DNA from: Cyanobium sp. CZS48M
GTDB taxonomy: Bacteria > Cyanobacteriota > Cyanobacteriia > PCC-6307 > Cyanobiaceae
Assembly (NCBI GenBank): GCA_030373145.1
Contig: JAUCZK010000006.1
Location: 1 to 64,000 of the forward strand
Reading direction: 5' to 3'
Length of the DNA stretch: 64,000 nucleotides
The notes under the pieces were generated by a model. The model worked only from the letters and a program-made list of their open reading frames with translations. It did not search any database and was not told where the DNA came from. A program made the position numbers and the translations under genes. This document shows, piece by piece, positions 11,354 through 18,914 of the stretch; position 1 is the first letter of the stretch, and every line of letters begins with the position of its first letter.

Positions 11354-12609
11354 CAGACCTGTGGATCCCCCACGGCGACTATGAACTGAACTACGGCTGC
11401 GCCTGTGGCCTGCCCACCCTCAGGCCATCCCCCGCCCTGGAAGACCGGCTGAGACTGCCCCTGCTCGATCAAGATCCGGCGCCAGAGCCATGGGCTTCTG
11501 CTTCAACCGCAGTTCTGAGCACGGCGGTACACATCCACGGGTTCCACCCCGACGGCCTGGCTCCACTGCTGGATGCCCTGATGGTGCTCAGCGGGCCTTT
11601 CGATCTACTGATCAGCACCGACAGCAGCGCCAAACAAGCGGAGATCCAGGGGTTGCTCAACGGCCACAGCCTCAGCCTCAGGCTCAAGGCCCCGGGCAGC
11701 ACCTCAGTTGTAGTACTGAGCAACCGGGGACGGAATCTGGGCCCGCTGCTGGTGGATCTCCATGCCCGTCTGCAGGCCTACGACCTTGTCCTGCATCTGC
11801 ACACCAAGAAGAGCAGCCACGAATCGATCGGCCACAGCTGGTTGGCGGAGCTGCTGGAGGAACTGCTTGGTGATGCCAGCCAGGCCAGCAGCATCCAGCG
11901 GGGCTTCGCCGCGGATCCACGCCTCGGCCTGGTGATGCCCGGCACCGCGGCCTCGGTGCGGAGAGTCGTCAACTGGGGGGCCAATTTCGAGATCGCGCGC
12001 CTGATCTGCCAGCAGTGCCTGCCTGACTGGCAGCTGGACCCCAAGGCCCCGCTGGTGTTTCCAGCGGGAATGATGTTCTGGTTCCGGCCCCAGGCGCTGA
12101 AAGGCCTGACTGCTGCCTGCCAGCATCTTCAGCCGTTGCCACCCGAGCCGCTCGGCATCGATGGCACCGTCCTGCACGCGCTGGAGCGGCTGACGGCCCA
12201 CTTCTGTGAGGCGGAGGGATACCACTGGGCCCTGGCTCCTCAGCCCAGTGGCGGGGCCGCCCCTGCAGGTGAGCGGTTGAGTGTGTGGCAGCCGTTGCCC
12301 GAGATCTATATGGGCAGCATCAGCCTGATGGCCGAACGCTGCCGACAGCAGTCAGCGGTGGCGAGCGACCTGGCCGCCTGCCTGAGCGAGAAGGAGACCC
12401 AACGAGTTGAACAGGCCAGGCAGTTGCAGAGACAGCGGCAGGACTTGATGGCCTCCATCGCCCGGCTGAACCAAGGCATCAACGAGTGGAAAGCAAACCA
12501 TGCCGTCCTGGTGGCTGAGCTGGCGGCCATGCGCAGCTCCCGCAGCTGGACCCTGACTCGACCGCTCAGGCAGTTGCAGCAGAGGCTTCAAGGCGGGGCT
12601 GGAACATGA
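11350..12609 (+). CDS. RgpF-like rhamnan synthesis family glycosyltransferase
   Basis: A 419-residue protein of the rhamnan synthesis F family, predicted to extend or modify a rhamnose-rich polysaccharide. It has the family hallmarks [18 protein letters not shown] near the N-terminus, the [15 protein letters not shown] motif near residue 150, LGLVMPGT and [14 protein letters not shown] near 240. Residues from about 340 to 400 are rich in Glu/Gln/Arg and predicted to be coiled coil ([18 protein letters not shown]). The ATG overlaps the Wzt stop (ATGA), so exporter and glycosyltransferase form one unit. The last 44 bases overlap the 3' end of secA on the other strand. Confidence 0.85.
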   Translation: MTDLWIPHGDYELNYGCACGLPTLRPSPALEDRLRLPLLDQDPAPEPWASASTAVLSTAVHIHGFHPDGLAPLLDALMVLSGPFDLLISTDSSAKQAEIQGLLNGHSLSLRLKAPGSTSVVVLSNRGRNLGPLLVDLHARLQAYDLVLHLHTKKSSHESIGHSWLAELLEELLGDASQASSIQRGFAADPRLGLVMPGTAASVRRVVNWGANFEIARLICQQCLPDWQLDPKAPLVFPAGMMFWFRPQALKGLTAACQHLQPLPPEPLGIDGTVLHALERLTAHFCEAEGYHWALAPQPSGGAAPAGERLSVWQPLPEIYMGSISLMAERCRQQSAVASDLAACLSEKETQRVEQARQLQRQRQDLMASIARLNQGINEWKANHAVLVAELAAMRSSRSWTLTRPLRQLQQRLQGGAGT

Positions 12610-15403
12610 ACATTGAGTAGATCACGTTGCGGCGCATTGAGGTCATCATATCGAGGAACATGTCATAGCCTTCGTTCTTGTATTCGATCAGGGGATCCTT
12701 CTGGCCATAGCCGCGCAGGCCAACGGATTCACGCAGGGCGTCCATGGCCTGGAGGTGCTCCCGCCAGAGGGTGTCGATCTGCTGGAGGATGAAGAAGCGC
12801 TCGGCCTCCCGCATCAGCCCCGGCCGGGCCTGCTCGATCTGACTTTCCTTGAGGTCATAGGCATTGCGGAGCTGCTCGCGCAGGAAGGCCTTGAGCTCCT
12901 CGGTGTTGAGGCCGGCGAGCTGATCGGGGGTGAGGTCCTCCAGCAAGTAAACAAACTCCTGCACCTTGGCCACCAGCTGACCCAGATCCCACTCCTCGGG
13001 GGGAAGGTCGGGGTTCACGTAGGCCTCAACGATGTCGGACATCGTGCGCTCGCCGTAGCCGATCACCTGCATCTTGAGCTCACGCCCCTCTAGCACCCTT
13101 CGTCTTTCAGTATAAACGGCCTTGCGCTGATTGTTCATCACCTCGTCGTACTCAAACACCTGCTTGCGGATGTCGTAGTAGTAGGTTTCCACCTTCTTCT
13201 GGGCCCCCTCCAAAGAGCGGGTGAGCATGCCCGATTCAATCGGCATGTCCTCCTCCACGCGGAAGGCATTCATCAGTCCGGCCACCCGATCGCCGCCGAA
13301 GATGCGCAGCAGGTTGTCTTCCAGGGAGAGGAAGAAGCGGGTGCTGCCGGGGTCGCCCTGGCGGCCGGCACGGCCGCGCAGTTGGTTGTCGACCCGGCGC
13401 GACTCGTGGCGTTCCGTGCCGATCACATGCAGGCCACCGGCCTGGCGCACCTGCTCCTCCTCCTGCTTCACCACCGCGTCGTACTCGCCGCGCACCCGGG
13501 CAATGGCGTGGCGCAGCTGCTGGATGTGGGGATCCTCAGCCGGAGCCTTCTCTGCCGCCTGGGCAATGCGGTCCTCCAGTTCCAGCACCGTCAGGGCCCG
13601 ATCACCCCAGGCCTTCACCAGCTCGCGGGCCAGCTCCACCAACTCCACTTCGCTGCCCTCGCTGAGGGCGCAGGGGTAGAGGGCGCCGATGGCGCGCGCT
13701 TCGCTCGGGGCCATCACGGGTGCCGCTGGGGCATCGGCACCGAAACCGGCCGCAGCGGCCTGGCGCGGCAGGGGAACCGGCGGCTGATGGTCCTCCTCGG
13801 GCCGCACCAGGCGCGGCAGCAGCACTTCCCGCAACTTGAGGCGGGCCATGTAGTCGGAGTTGCCGCCGAGGATGATGTCGGTGCCACGACCGGCCATGTT
13901 GGTGGCGATGGTGACGGCTCCCGCTCGCCCGGCCTGGGCAATGATCTCGGCCTCCCGCTCCACGTTTTCAGGCTTGGCATTCAGCAGGTTATGGGGGATT
14001 CCCTGCTCAGCCAGCAAGCCTGAGAGCAACTCAGACTTCTCGACGCTGGTGGTGCCCACCAGCACCGGCCTGGAGGCCTGGTGAATTTCGGCGGTTTCAT
14101 TGGCCACGGCGCGCCACTTGGCCGCTTCGTTCTTATAAACCTGATCCACCAGATCCTGCCGGGAGCGGGAACGGTTGGTGGGCACCACCGTGACCTCGAG
14201 CTTGTAGGTTTTCTCGAACTCCACCTCCTCGGTTTTGGCGGTACCGGTCATGCCGGCCAGGCGTGGATAGAGCAAAAAGAAATTCTGATACGTGATGCTG
14301 GCCAGCGTCTGGGTTTCCGGCTGGACCGGCAGCTCCTCCTTGGCCTCGATCGCCTGGTGCTGGCCATCACTCCAGCGCCGGCCAGGCATCACCCGGCCGG
14401 TGAACTCATCGACGATCACGGCATCAGAGCCACGCACGATGTAGTTCACATCACGCACGAACAGCTCCTTGGCCTTGAGGGCGTTGGTGATGTAGTGGGC
14501 CCAGGGATCGGCGGGATCGAACAGATCCAGCACCCCCAGCATCTGCTCGGCCTTGGCGTAGCCCTCATCGGTGAGGGTCACATTGCGCTGCTTCTCATCC
14601 ACTTCGTAGTCGCCCTCGGGATCGATGCCGTCCTTGGCCATGCCCTCGGCGCGCTCCAGGGCGGCGGCAATCTCGGCTGCACGCATGTATTTCTCCTGGG
14701 GGCGCTCCACCTGGCCGGAGATGATCAGTGGCGTGCGCGCCTCATCCACGAGGATCGAATCAACTTCGTCGATGATGCAGTAGTTGAAATTGCGCTGCAC
14801 CACCTCATCGATATCATTCGCCATGTTATCGCGCAGGTAATCAAACCCGAGCTCGCTGTTGGTGGCGTAGGTGATGTCGCAGCCGTAGTTGCGCCGCCGA
14901 TCGGGCGGGGCCATGTCCTGCTGGATCAGCCCAACCGAAAGGCCCAGGAAACGATGCACCTGCCCCATCCACTCGGCGTCGCGGCGGGCGAGATAGTCGT
15001 TCACGGTCACCACGTGAACGCCGGCACCGGTGAGGGCGTTGAGGTAGGCCGGCAGGGTCGCCACCAGGGTCTTGCCTTCGCCGGTCTTCATCTCGGCGAT
15101 CTGGCCCTCATGCAGCACCATGCCGCCGATCAGCTGCACATCGAAGTGACGCATGCCCAGCACCCGCTTGCCGGCTTCGCGCACCACCGCAAAGGCCTCG
15201 GGCAGGAGCTCATCGAGCAGCTGACGCTGGCTGGCGGGGGAGCTGGCCTGCTCGAGCCGTTGGCGGAACTCGGCGGTCTTGCCGCGCAGCTGCTCGTCGC
15301 TGAGGGGGGCGATCTCCTCTTCCAGCAGGTTGATGTCCGAAACGATCGGCTGATAGCGCTTCAGCTTGCGGGCATTGGGATCACCAAGCAGCAGCTTGAG
15401 CAT
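12566..15403 (-). CDS. secA: Preprotein translocase ATPase SecA
   Basis: Motor that drives proteins through SecYEG. It is 945 residues long, with Walker A MKTGEGKT near residue 104, the [15 protein letters not shown] box near 215, the preprotein-crosslinking region, [16 protein letters not shown], and [15 protein letters not shown] in the second helicase lobe. About 100 extra residues lie inside the second nucleotide-binding lobe, after [16 protein letters not shown], as in other cyanobacterial SecA. The C-terminus ends shortly after [12 protein letters not shown] and lacks the Cys-x-Cys zinc motif seen in E. coli SecA. The gene overlaps the convergent RgpF-like gene by 44 bases. Confidence 0.98.
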   Translation of the reverse strand: MLKLLLGDPNARKLKRYQPIVSDINLLEEEIAPLSDEQLRGKTAEFRQRLEQASSPASQRQLLDELLPEAFAVVREAGKRVLGMRHFDVQLIGGMVLHEGQIAEMKTGEGKTLVATLPAYLNALTGAGVHVVTVNDYLARRDAEWMGQVHRFLGLSVGLIQQDMAPPDRRRNYGCDITYATNSELGFDYLRDNMANDIDEVVQRNFNYCIIDEVDSILVDEARTPLIISGQVERPQEKYMRAAEIAAALERAEGMAKDGIDPEGDYEVDEKQRNVTLTDEGYAKAEQMLGVLDLFDPADPWAHYITNALKAKELFVRDVNYIVRGSDAVIVDEFTGRVMPGRRWSDGQHQAIEAKEELPVQPETQTLASITYQNFFLLYPRLAGMTGTAKTEEVEFEKTYKLEVTVVPTNRSRSRQDLVDQVYKNEAAKWRAVANETAEIHQASRPVLVGTTSVEKSELLSGLLAEQGIPHNLLNAKPENVEREAEIIAQAGRAGAVTIATNMAGRGTDIILGGNSDYMARLKLREVLLPRLVRPEEDHQPPVPLPRQAAAAGFGADAPAAPVMAPSEARAIGALYPCALSEGSEVELVELARELVKAWGDRALTVLELEDRIAQAAEKAPAEDPHIQQLRHAIARVRGEYDAVVKQEEEQVRQAGGLHVIGTERHESRRVDNQLRGRAGRQGDPGSTRFFLSLEDNLLRIFGGDRVAGLMNAFRVEEDMPIESGMLTRSLEGAQKKVETYYYDIRKQVFEYDEVMNNQRKAVYTERRRVLEGRELKMQVIGYGERTMSDIVEAYVNPDLPPEEWDLGQLVAKVQEFVYLLEDLTPDQLAGLNTEELKAFLREQLRNAYDLKESQIEQARPGLMREAERFFILQQIDTLWREHLQAMDALRESVGLRGYGQKDPLIEYKNEGYDMFLDMMTSMRRNVIYSMFMFQPRLEASAATA

Positions 15404-15566
15404 GGAGAAGGACCAGCCGAATCAGTTCAGCCTACCACCGCCGACATCCCCCCAGAGGGGCAAACGGAAGGTGTGGCAAGGCTTTTCAGGGAAAACAGCA
15501 GGAGAACCCCGGGTCACATCCTCCGTGCGGTGTCCGCCGTCGGAGCAAGCCGCTCAGGAGCACCGC

Positions 15567-15692
15567 ATGATCCATACGATCCCGGAGAACTGCGGCTGCT
15601 CCGAACAAGAGGGACACGATCAACGAAGTGTCAGTCTTGTCACTGACACAATCAAGCGATCAGGCAAACTGTCGTCAACGAAAGCCTGTTGA
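15567..15692 (+). CDS. Possible small protein of 41 residues
   Basis: A short frame starting ATG 15567, with CAGGAG six bases upstream as a good ribosome binding site. It encodes MIHTIPENCGCSEQEG and then a basic Ser/Thr/Lys-rich half ending SSTKAC. It lies alone in a gene-poor stretch upstream of secA on the opposite strand. An inverted repeat (15628-15649) sits within it. I do not recognise the protein. The only evidence for coding is the ribosome binding site and the clear start, so it could be chance. Confidence 0.25.
   Translation: MIHTIPENCGCSEQEGHDQRSVSLVTDTIKRSGKLSSTKAC
15628..15649. repeat. Perfect 8-bp inverted repeat
   Basis: GTGTCAGT and ACTGACAC flank a six-base spacer (CTTGTC). 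No T-run follows on either strand, so it is not a simple intrinsic terminator. The symmetry fits an operator for a dimeric regulator or a small RNA hairpin. It lies 225 bases upstream of the secA start. Confidence 0.5.
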
Positions 15693-16074
15693 TGCTGAAT
15701 CAACTCCATCGGCGAGAGATGAAGGGGTGAACAACAATACCCTCAATGACAACAGCAGCACCGTCTTGTTGATTCTCGCCAGCTATCGAGCCGTCGGCGT
15801 GATAACTCTTTGCAAGCACGCTCTCGGGAATGGCATCCCCCTTTTTGGCAAGAACTGGAAGCGTCGATTCCTCATTCTCGGCATTCCCTCTCACCTGCCA
15901 GGGTAGATGCCCCCCAACTGAGCCACTGGAGCAGAACATCTGGTTTTGTAAAAACCCATCTGCCATTCTTCTCGTCCTTGGAAGCGCTCCCACCCACTCT
16001 ACGCCTTCACATTGATCTGACCACCCTGATCGAACGCGGAGATGAGCTATTTCTCCACCCCCTAGGAACAGAAT
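15693..16074. other. Gene-poor stretch, possibly decayed coding sequence
   Basis: This segment is visibly less G+C-rich than the flanking core genes. No frame gives a recognised protein. On the minus strand an open frame runs from 16287 to 15700; its last 88 codons, starting at ATG 15966-15964, read fairly protein-like but match nothing I know. On the plus strand, two short frames (through 15810-16115 and 15830-16015) also contain protein-like pieces, for example FVKTHLPFFSSLEALPP, broken by frame changes. The simplest reading is remnants of one or more lost genes. I see no transposase ends. Confidence 0.3.
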
Positions 16075-16428
16075 TTGGTAGCACCACCCCGCAGCCTGGG
16101 CAGCCCGACCAATAATGAAGACAACGAACGGATCTTTCGCCATGACCTCTCGGATCAATCCTTCCATCGGTTCAATTACGTGGTGATCAACACCTTGCTG
16201 GCCCCACTGGATCGCATCGCCGCACAGTGGCCAGATCGACAAGAAGAGATTCCCGACCGGTTCAAGGCTCTTTATGGAGACCATCAAGCGCAGCTTTGTC
16301 GGGAGCTGCGCAGCTCACTGTACCGAAGCTGGCTGGCAGCAAACCTTGGGGCTCTCGCACCAGACCTGTCCCAGCTGATTCATTTCGAGAGCGGCCGTCT
16401 CATCATCAAACGACACTATCCAGTCTGA
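16075..16428 (+). CDS. Hypothetical protein, 117 residues
   Basis: A TTG-started frame with AGGA seven bases upstream of the start. The sequence is soluble and helical in look (FHRFNYVVINTLLAPLDRIA; SSLYRSWLAANLGALAPDLS; ending GRLIIKRHYPV), with no signal peptide or membrane segment. I do not recognise a family. The neighbouring +1-shifted frame upstream also reads protein-like up to the same point, so this may be the 3' part of a larger gene broken by a frameshift near 16080-16110. The following acetyltransferase gene begins 85 bases later. Confidence 0.4.
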   Translation: MVAPPRSLGSPTNNEDNERIFRHDLSDQSFHRFNYVVINTLLAPLDRIAAQWPDRQEEIPDRFKALYGDHQAQLCRELRSSLYRSWLAANLGALAPDLSQLIHFESGRLIIKRHYPV

Positions 16429-16513
16429 CGCTGAGCGAGGAGGGAAGTGAGAGGATCTCTCCGTGCTGCTCCCGATTTCTGGACCCCCACTGTTCGCCTG
16501 AGCCGGCTGTCCC

Positions 16514-17011
16514 TTGAGCCCGACGAGCCCGAAGCATCTTCCTGCCGACATCCGCCTGATTCGCCACGGAGCCGGAAGGCTGCGGCTTCTGTGTCGGTTG
16601 AGCCAGCTGAAAAGGTTGCTCGATGACCACAGCTTCTGGGCGGTGGGCCGCAGCCCTCAACAACTGGGACGGATGATCCTCGCCAGCCAGGCAGTGGTCA
16701 GTGCCTGGCGTGGGGGGGATCTGGTCGGATTCGGCAGGGCCACCAGCGACGGAGTTTACCGGGCAGTGCTGTGGGATGTGGTCGTGGATGGCCAGCTCCA
16801 GGGTCTGGGCATCGGTCGGCGCTTGATGGAGGCCTTACTCGAGTGCCCTGCCGTAGCCGGAGCCGAACGGATCTATCTGATGACGACGAACAGCGAGGGG
16901 TTCTACGAGAAACTTGGCTTCCGGCACGTGCAGGAGCAACGGCTGATGCTGCTTGAGGGAATCACTGCCACCGACATCAGCGGCAGCTCTGTTCAGAGGG
17001 GCCATGGCTGA
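16514..17011 (+). CDS. GNAT family N-acetyltransferase (Ycf52-like)
   Basis: Acetyl-CoA-dependent transferase of 165 residues. The GNAT core is visible: VVSAWRGGDLVGFGRATSDG, the acetyl-CoA motif A as VVVDGQLQGLGIGRRLMEALL within residues about 92-112 (its Q/R-x-x-G-x-G/A core is QGLGIG), and YLMTTNSEGFYEKLGF in motif B. Plastid and cyanobacterial Ycf52 proteins look like this; some relatives act on amines or protein N-termini, but the substrate here is unknown. The start is a TTG because the frame has an upstream stop at 16499 and no ATG before the conserved part. Overlaps the next gene by eight bases. Confidence 0.8.
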   Translation: MSPTSPKHLPADIRLIRHGAGRLRLLCRLSQLKRLLDDHSFWAVGRSPQQLGRMILASQAVVSAWRGGDLVGFGRATSDGVYRAVLWDVVVDGQLQGLGIGRRLMEALLECPAVAGAERIYLMTTNSEGFYEKLGFRHVQEQRLMLLEGITATDISGSSVQRGHG

Positions 17012-17927
17012 AACCTCCACCACATCAGCACCATTGAGAGTGCGCGTGGCGCTGCCGCACCACTTCCGTGAATCCCAGGAGGGCACGGGCTACGGCTCCG
17101 GTCGCTCCGGGGCCCGCTTCAGCCGCTGCCTGGCTCTGGCTCGCTGCCTTGAGGCACTGGTGCAGCTGGAGCGCTCCCGCAGCGATCAGGTGCTGAACAT
17201 CGGCGATCGCTGTCTGGAGCCCACCGAACCCCTCCAGCAGGGGGGGCATCCCCTGCCGGCCATCCATCTGGACATCCACCTGTTCACCAGCGGCGAGAAC
17301 GCACTCGATGAGGTTCTGGACCTCTTCCAGGGCCGCCTTCACCGGCATCGACTCGAGCTGGAGGATCCGCGTCAGCTTCCGCTCGCCGCCAGGGACTTCC
17401 TGATCGCCGCCACCCCCAACGCCGACCTGAGCCTGTACCTCGAAGACGACCTGGTTCTGAGCGACCCCCTGTTTCTGGACAAACAGCTGTGGTTCCTGCG
17501 TGGCAGCGGCGGCAAGGTGGTGCTGATGCCCCACCGTCATGAACTGATCCCCGGCACCCAGGGGCAGCGGCTGCTGGTGGACGGCCCGCTGCGCGACGGC
17601 CTCATCCGGCGCTTCACCCAACCCCAGATGGATGCCGGCCGGGGTCGCTTCTGGGACGGGCAGGAGATCCGCTTCGACCGCACCGCCAATCCACACTCAG
17701 GGATGTTCTGCCTCGACCAGCGGCAGGTGACCCATCTTCGTGGTCAACAGCTCCCCCGGGAGGGCTTCGTCGGCCCCCTGGAGACAGCCGCCACCTTGAC
17801 GGCCCTGGCCCACTTCATGGTGATGAAACCCAGCTACGCCCATCGAAATTTTCTTTGGGTGGAGCATGGCCATCCCTCCTTCGGGCATTACGGCAGGACA
17901 TTGCCGCAACGGACGGAGGGAACATGA
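17004..17927 (+). CDS. Uncharacterised glycosyltransferase-like protein
   Basis: A 307-residue soluble protein beginning MAETSTTSAPLRVRVALPHHF. It contains LSLYLEDDLVLSDPLFLDKQ near residue 150, an acidic cluster placed like the metal-binding residues of GT-A glycosyltransferases, and a later FDRTANPHSGMFCLDQRQ segment. The overall pattern (N-terminal strand-turn, central E-D-D, C-terminal His-rich WVEHGHPSFGHYG) suggests a nucleotide-sugar-using enzyme, but I cannot place it in a named family. The ATG at 17004 has GAGGGG close upstream. The stop codon ends one base before the tRNA on the opposite strand. Confidence 0.55.
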   Translation: MAETSTTSAPLRVRVALPHHFRESQEGTGYGSGRSGARFSRCLALARCLEALVQLERSRSDQVLNIGDRCLEPTEPLQQGGHPLPAIHLDIHLFTSGENALDEVLDLFQGRLHRHRLELEDPRQLPLAARDFLIAATPNADLSLYLEDDLVLSDPLFLDKQLWFLRGSGGKVVLMPHRHELIPGTQGQRLLVDGPLRDGLIRRFTQPQMDAGRGRFWDGQEIRFDRTANPHSGMFCLDQRQVTHLRGQQLPREGFVGPLETAATLTALAHFMVMKPSYAHRNFLWVEHGHPSFGHYGRTLPQRTEGT

Positions 17928-17999
17928 AGCGGGTGACGCGATTCGAACGCGCGACATTCACCTTGGCAAGGTGACGCTCTACCACTGAGCTACACCCGC
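17928..17999 (-). tRNA. tRNA-Gly(GCC)
   Basis: A 72-base cloverleaf folds without mismatches apart from one G-T pair in the T arm. The acceptor stem is GCGGGTG with CACCCGC, the D arm GCTC/GAGC has an AGTGGTA loop, and the anticodon arm is TCACC-TTGCCAA-GGTGA with anticodon GCC. The T arm is GCGCG-TTCGAAT-CGCGT, and the discriminator is T. The CCA end is not encoded. The 3' end abuts the stop of the preceding convergent gene with no spacer. Confidence 0.97.
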
Positions 18000-18131
18000 A
18001 GCCGACAGGCTGGGCACCGGTTTTCGCCGGTCCAGCCAGCATGCACCACGCAGGGGGCGCCGGTCAAATGGCCCGACGGCGCATCTCACCCATACCCGTA
18101 AGGTGCCTGAACCCAGGAGCTCCTTGCCACC

Positions 18132-18914
18132 GTGTCCAGTGAGCAGCACCACCAGGAAGCGAGCTCCGCTGCAACGCCCCAGTCAAGCCAGCAGCAGGCT
18201 TTCACAGGGCTCCTGGCCCAGTTGCGTCGCCACAACCTGCTCATCCCCCTGATCCGGGCTGAGGTGGTGGCCAAGGCGGTGGAAACCCAGTCGATCACGG
18301 CTGAGGAGATGGGCCCGATCATCACTGAGTACCGAAAGATCCATCGCCTTGAAAGCGAGCAGGACGTGGAGGCTCATCTGCGGGGGCTGGCTCTCAGCAG
18401 CGCTGACCTTCAATGGCAGCTCGCACTGCCGATCCGGGTCCGCAAGCACGGCCACGAACACTTCGGCCACAAAGCTGAAGCTCGCTTCCTGCAACGCAAA
18501 AACGAGCTTGACCGCGTCGTCTACAGCCTGCTGCGGCTGAAGGATGGGCCTCTGGCCCGTGAGCTCTACCTGCGCATTGCCGACGGTGAGGCCGACTTTT
18601 CCGAGCTGGCCGCCCGCTATAGCGAAGGCCCCGAGAAGAGCACCAAGGGGGTGGTTGGACCGGTGCCGCTCGCCCAGTCGCACCCAGTGCTGGCCGAGCG
18701 GCTGCGCACCATGCCCTTGGGTGAACTGCAGGAGCCGTTTCAGCTGGTGGACTGGTGGGTGGTGGTTCGAGTGGAGCGCTTCTTTCCGGCCAGCTTCGAC
18801 GCGGCCATGGCCGAGCGGATGGAGAAGGAGCTGTTCGAGCAATGGGTGGACGAGGAAGTGCGGTCTAGGATCAAAGAAATGATCGTTGGAAACGTCCGTT
18901 CCGTCCCAGGATGA
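18132..18914 (+). CDS. Parvulin-type peptidyl-prolyl isomerase (PpiC/SurA-like) of a type I secretion operon
   Basis: A 260-residue cytoplasmic-looking protein with no signal peptide. The N-terminal half is a SurA_N-like helical part (HNLLIPLIRAEVVAKAVE). The rotamase domain covers about residues 125-215 and has ELYLRIADGEADFSELAARYS, GVVGPVPLAQSHPVLAERL and MPLGELQEPFQLVDWWVV, the standard PpiC pattern. It starts with GTG. The stop overlaps the ATG of the exporter ATPase (ATGA), so it belongs to the secretion operon. A reasonable role is to keep the substrate export-competent or to help it fold; family members usually act outside the cytoplasm, so the lack of a signal is notable. Confidence 0.88.
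   Translation: MSSEQHHQEASSAATPQSSQQQAFTGLLAQLRRHNLLIPLIRAEVVAKAVETQSITAEEMGPIITEYRKIHRLESEQDVEAHLRGLALSSADLQWQLALPIRVRKHGHEHFGHKAEARFLQRKNELDRVVYSLLRLKDGPLARELYLRIADGEADFSELAARYSEGPEKSTKGVVGPVPLAQSHPVLAERLRTMPLGELQEPFQLVDWWVVVRVERFFPASFDAAMAERMEKELFEQWVDEEVRSRIKEMIVGNVRSVPG

Noticed and set aside
14081-15646. Plus-strand open frame of 521 codons
   Set aside because: It mirrors secA codon by codon on the opposite strand and contains no recognisable domain.
15700-16287. Minus-strand open frame of 195 codons in the gene-poor interval
   Set aside because: The upstream half is antisense to a better plus-strand candidate, and no ribosome binding site or family was seen; the last 88 codons remain possible but not supported enough to list as a gene.
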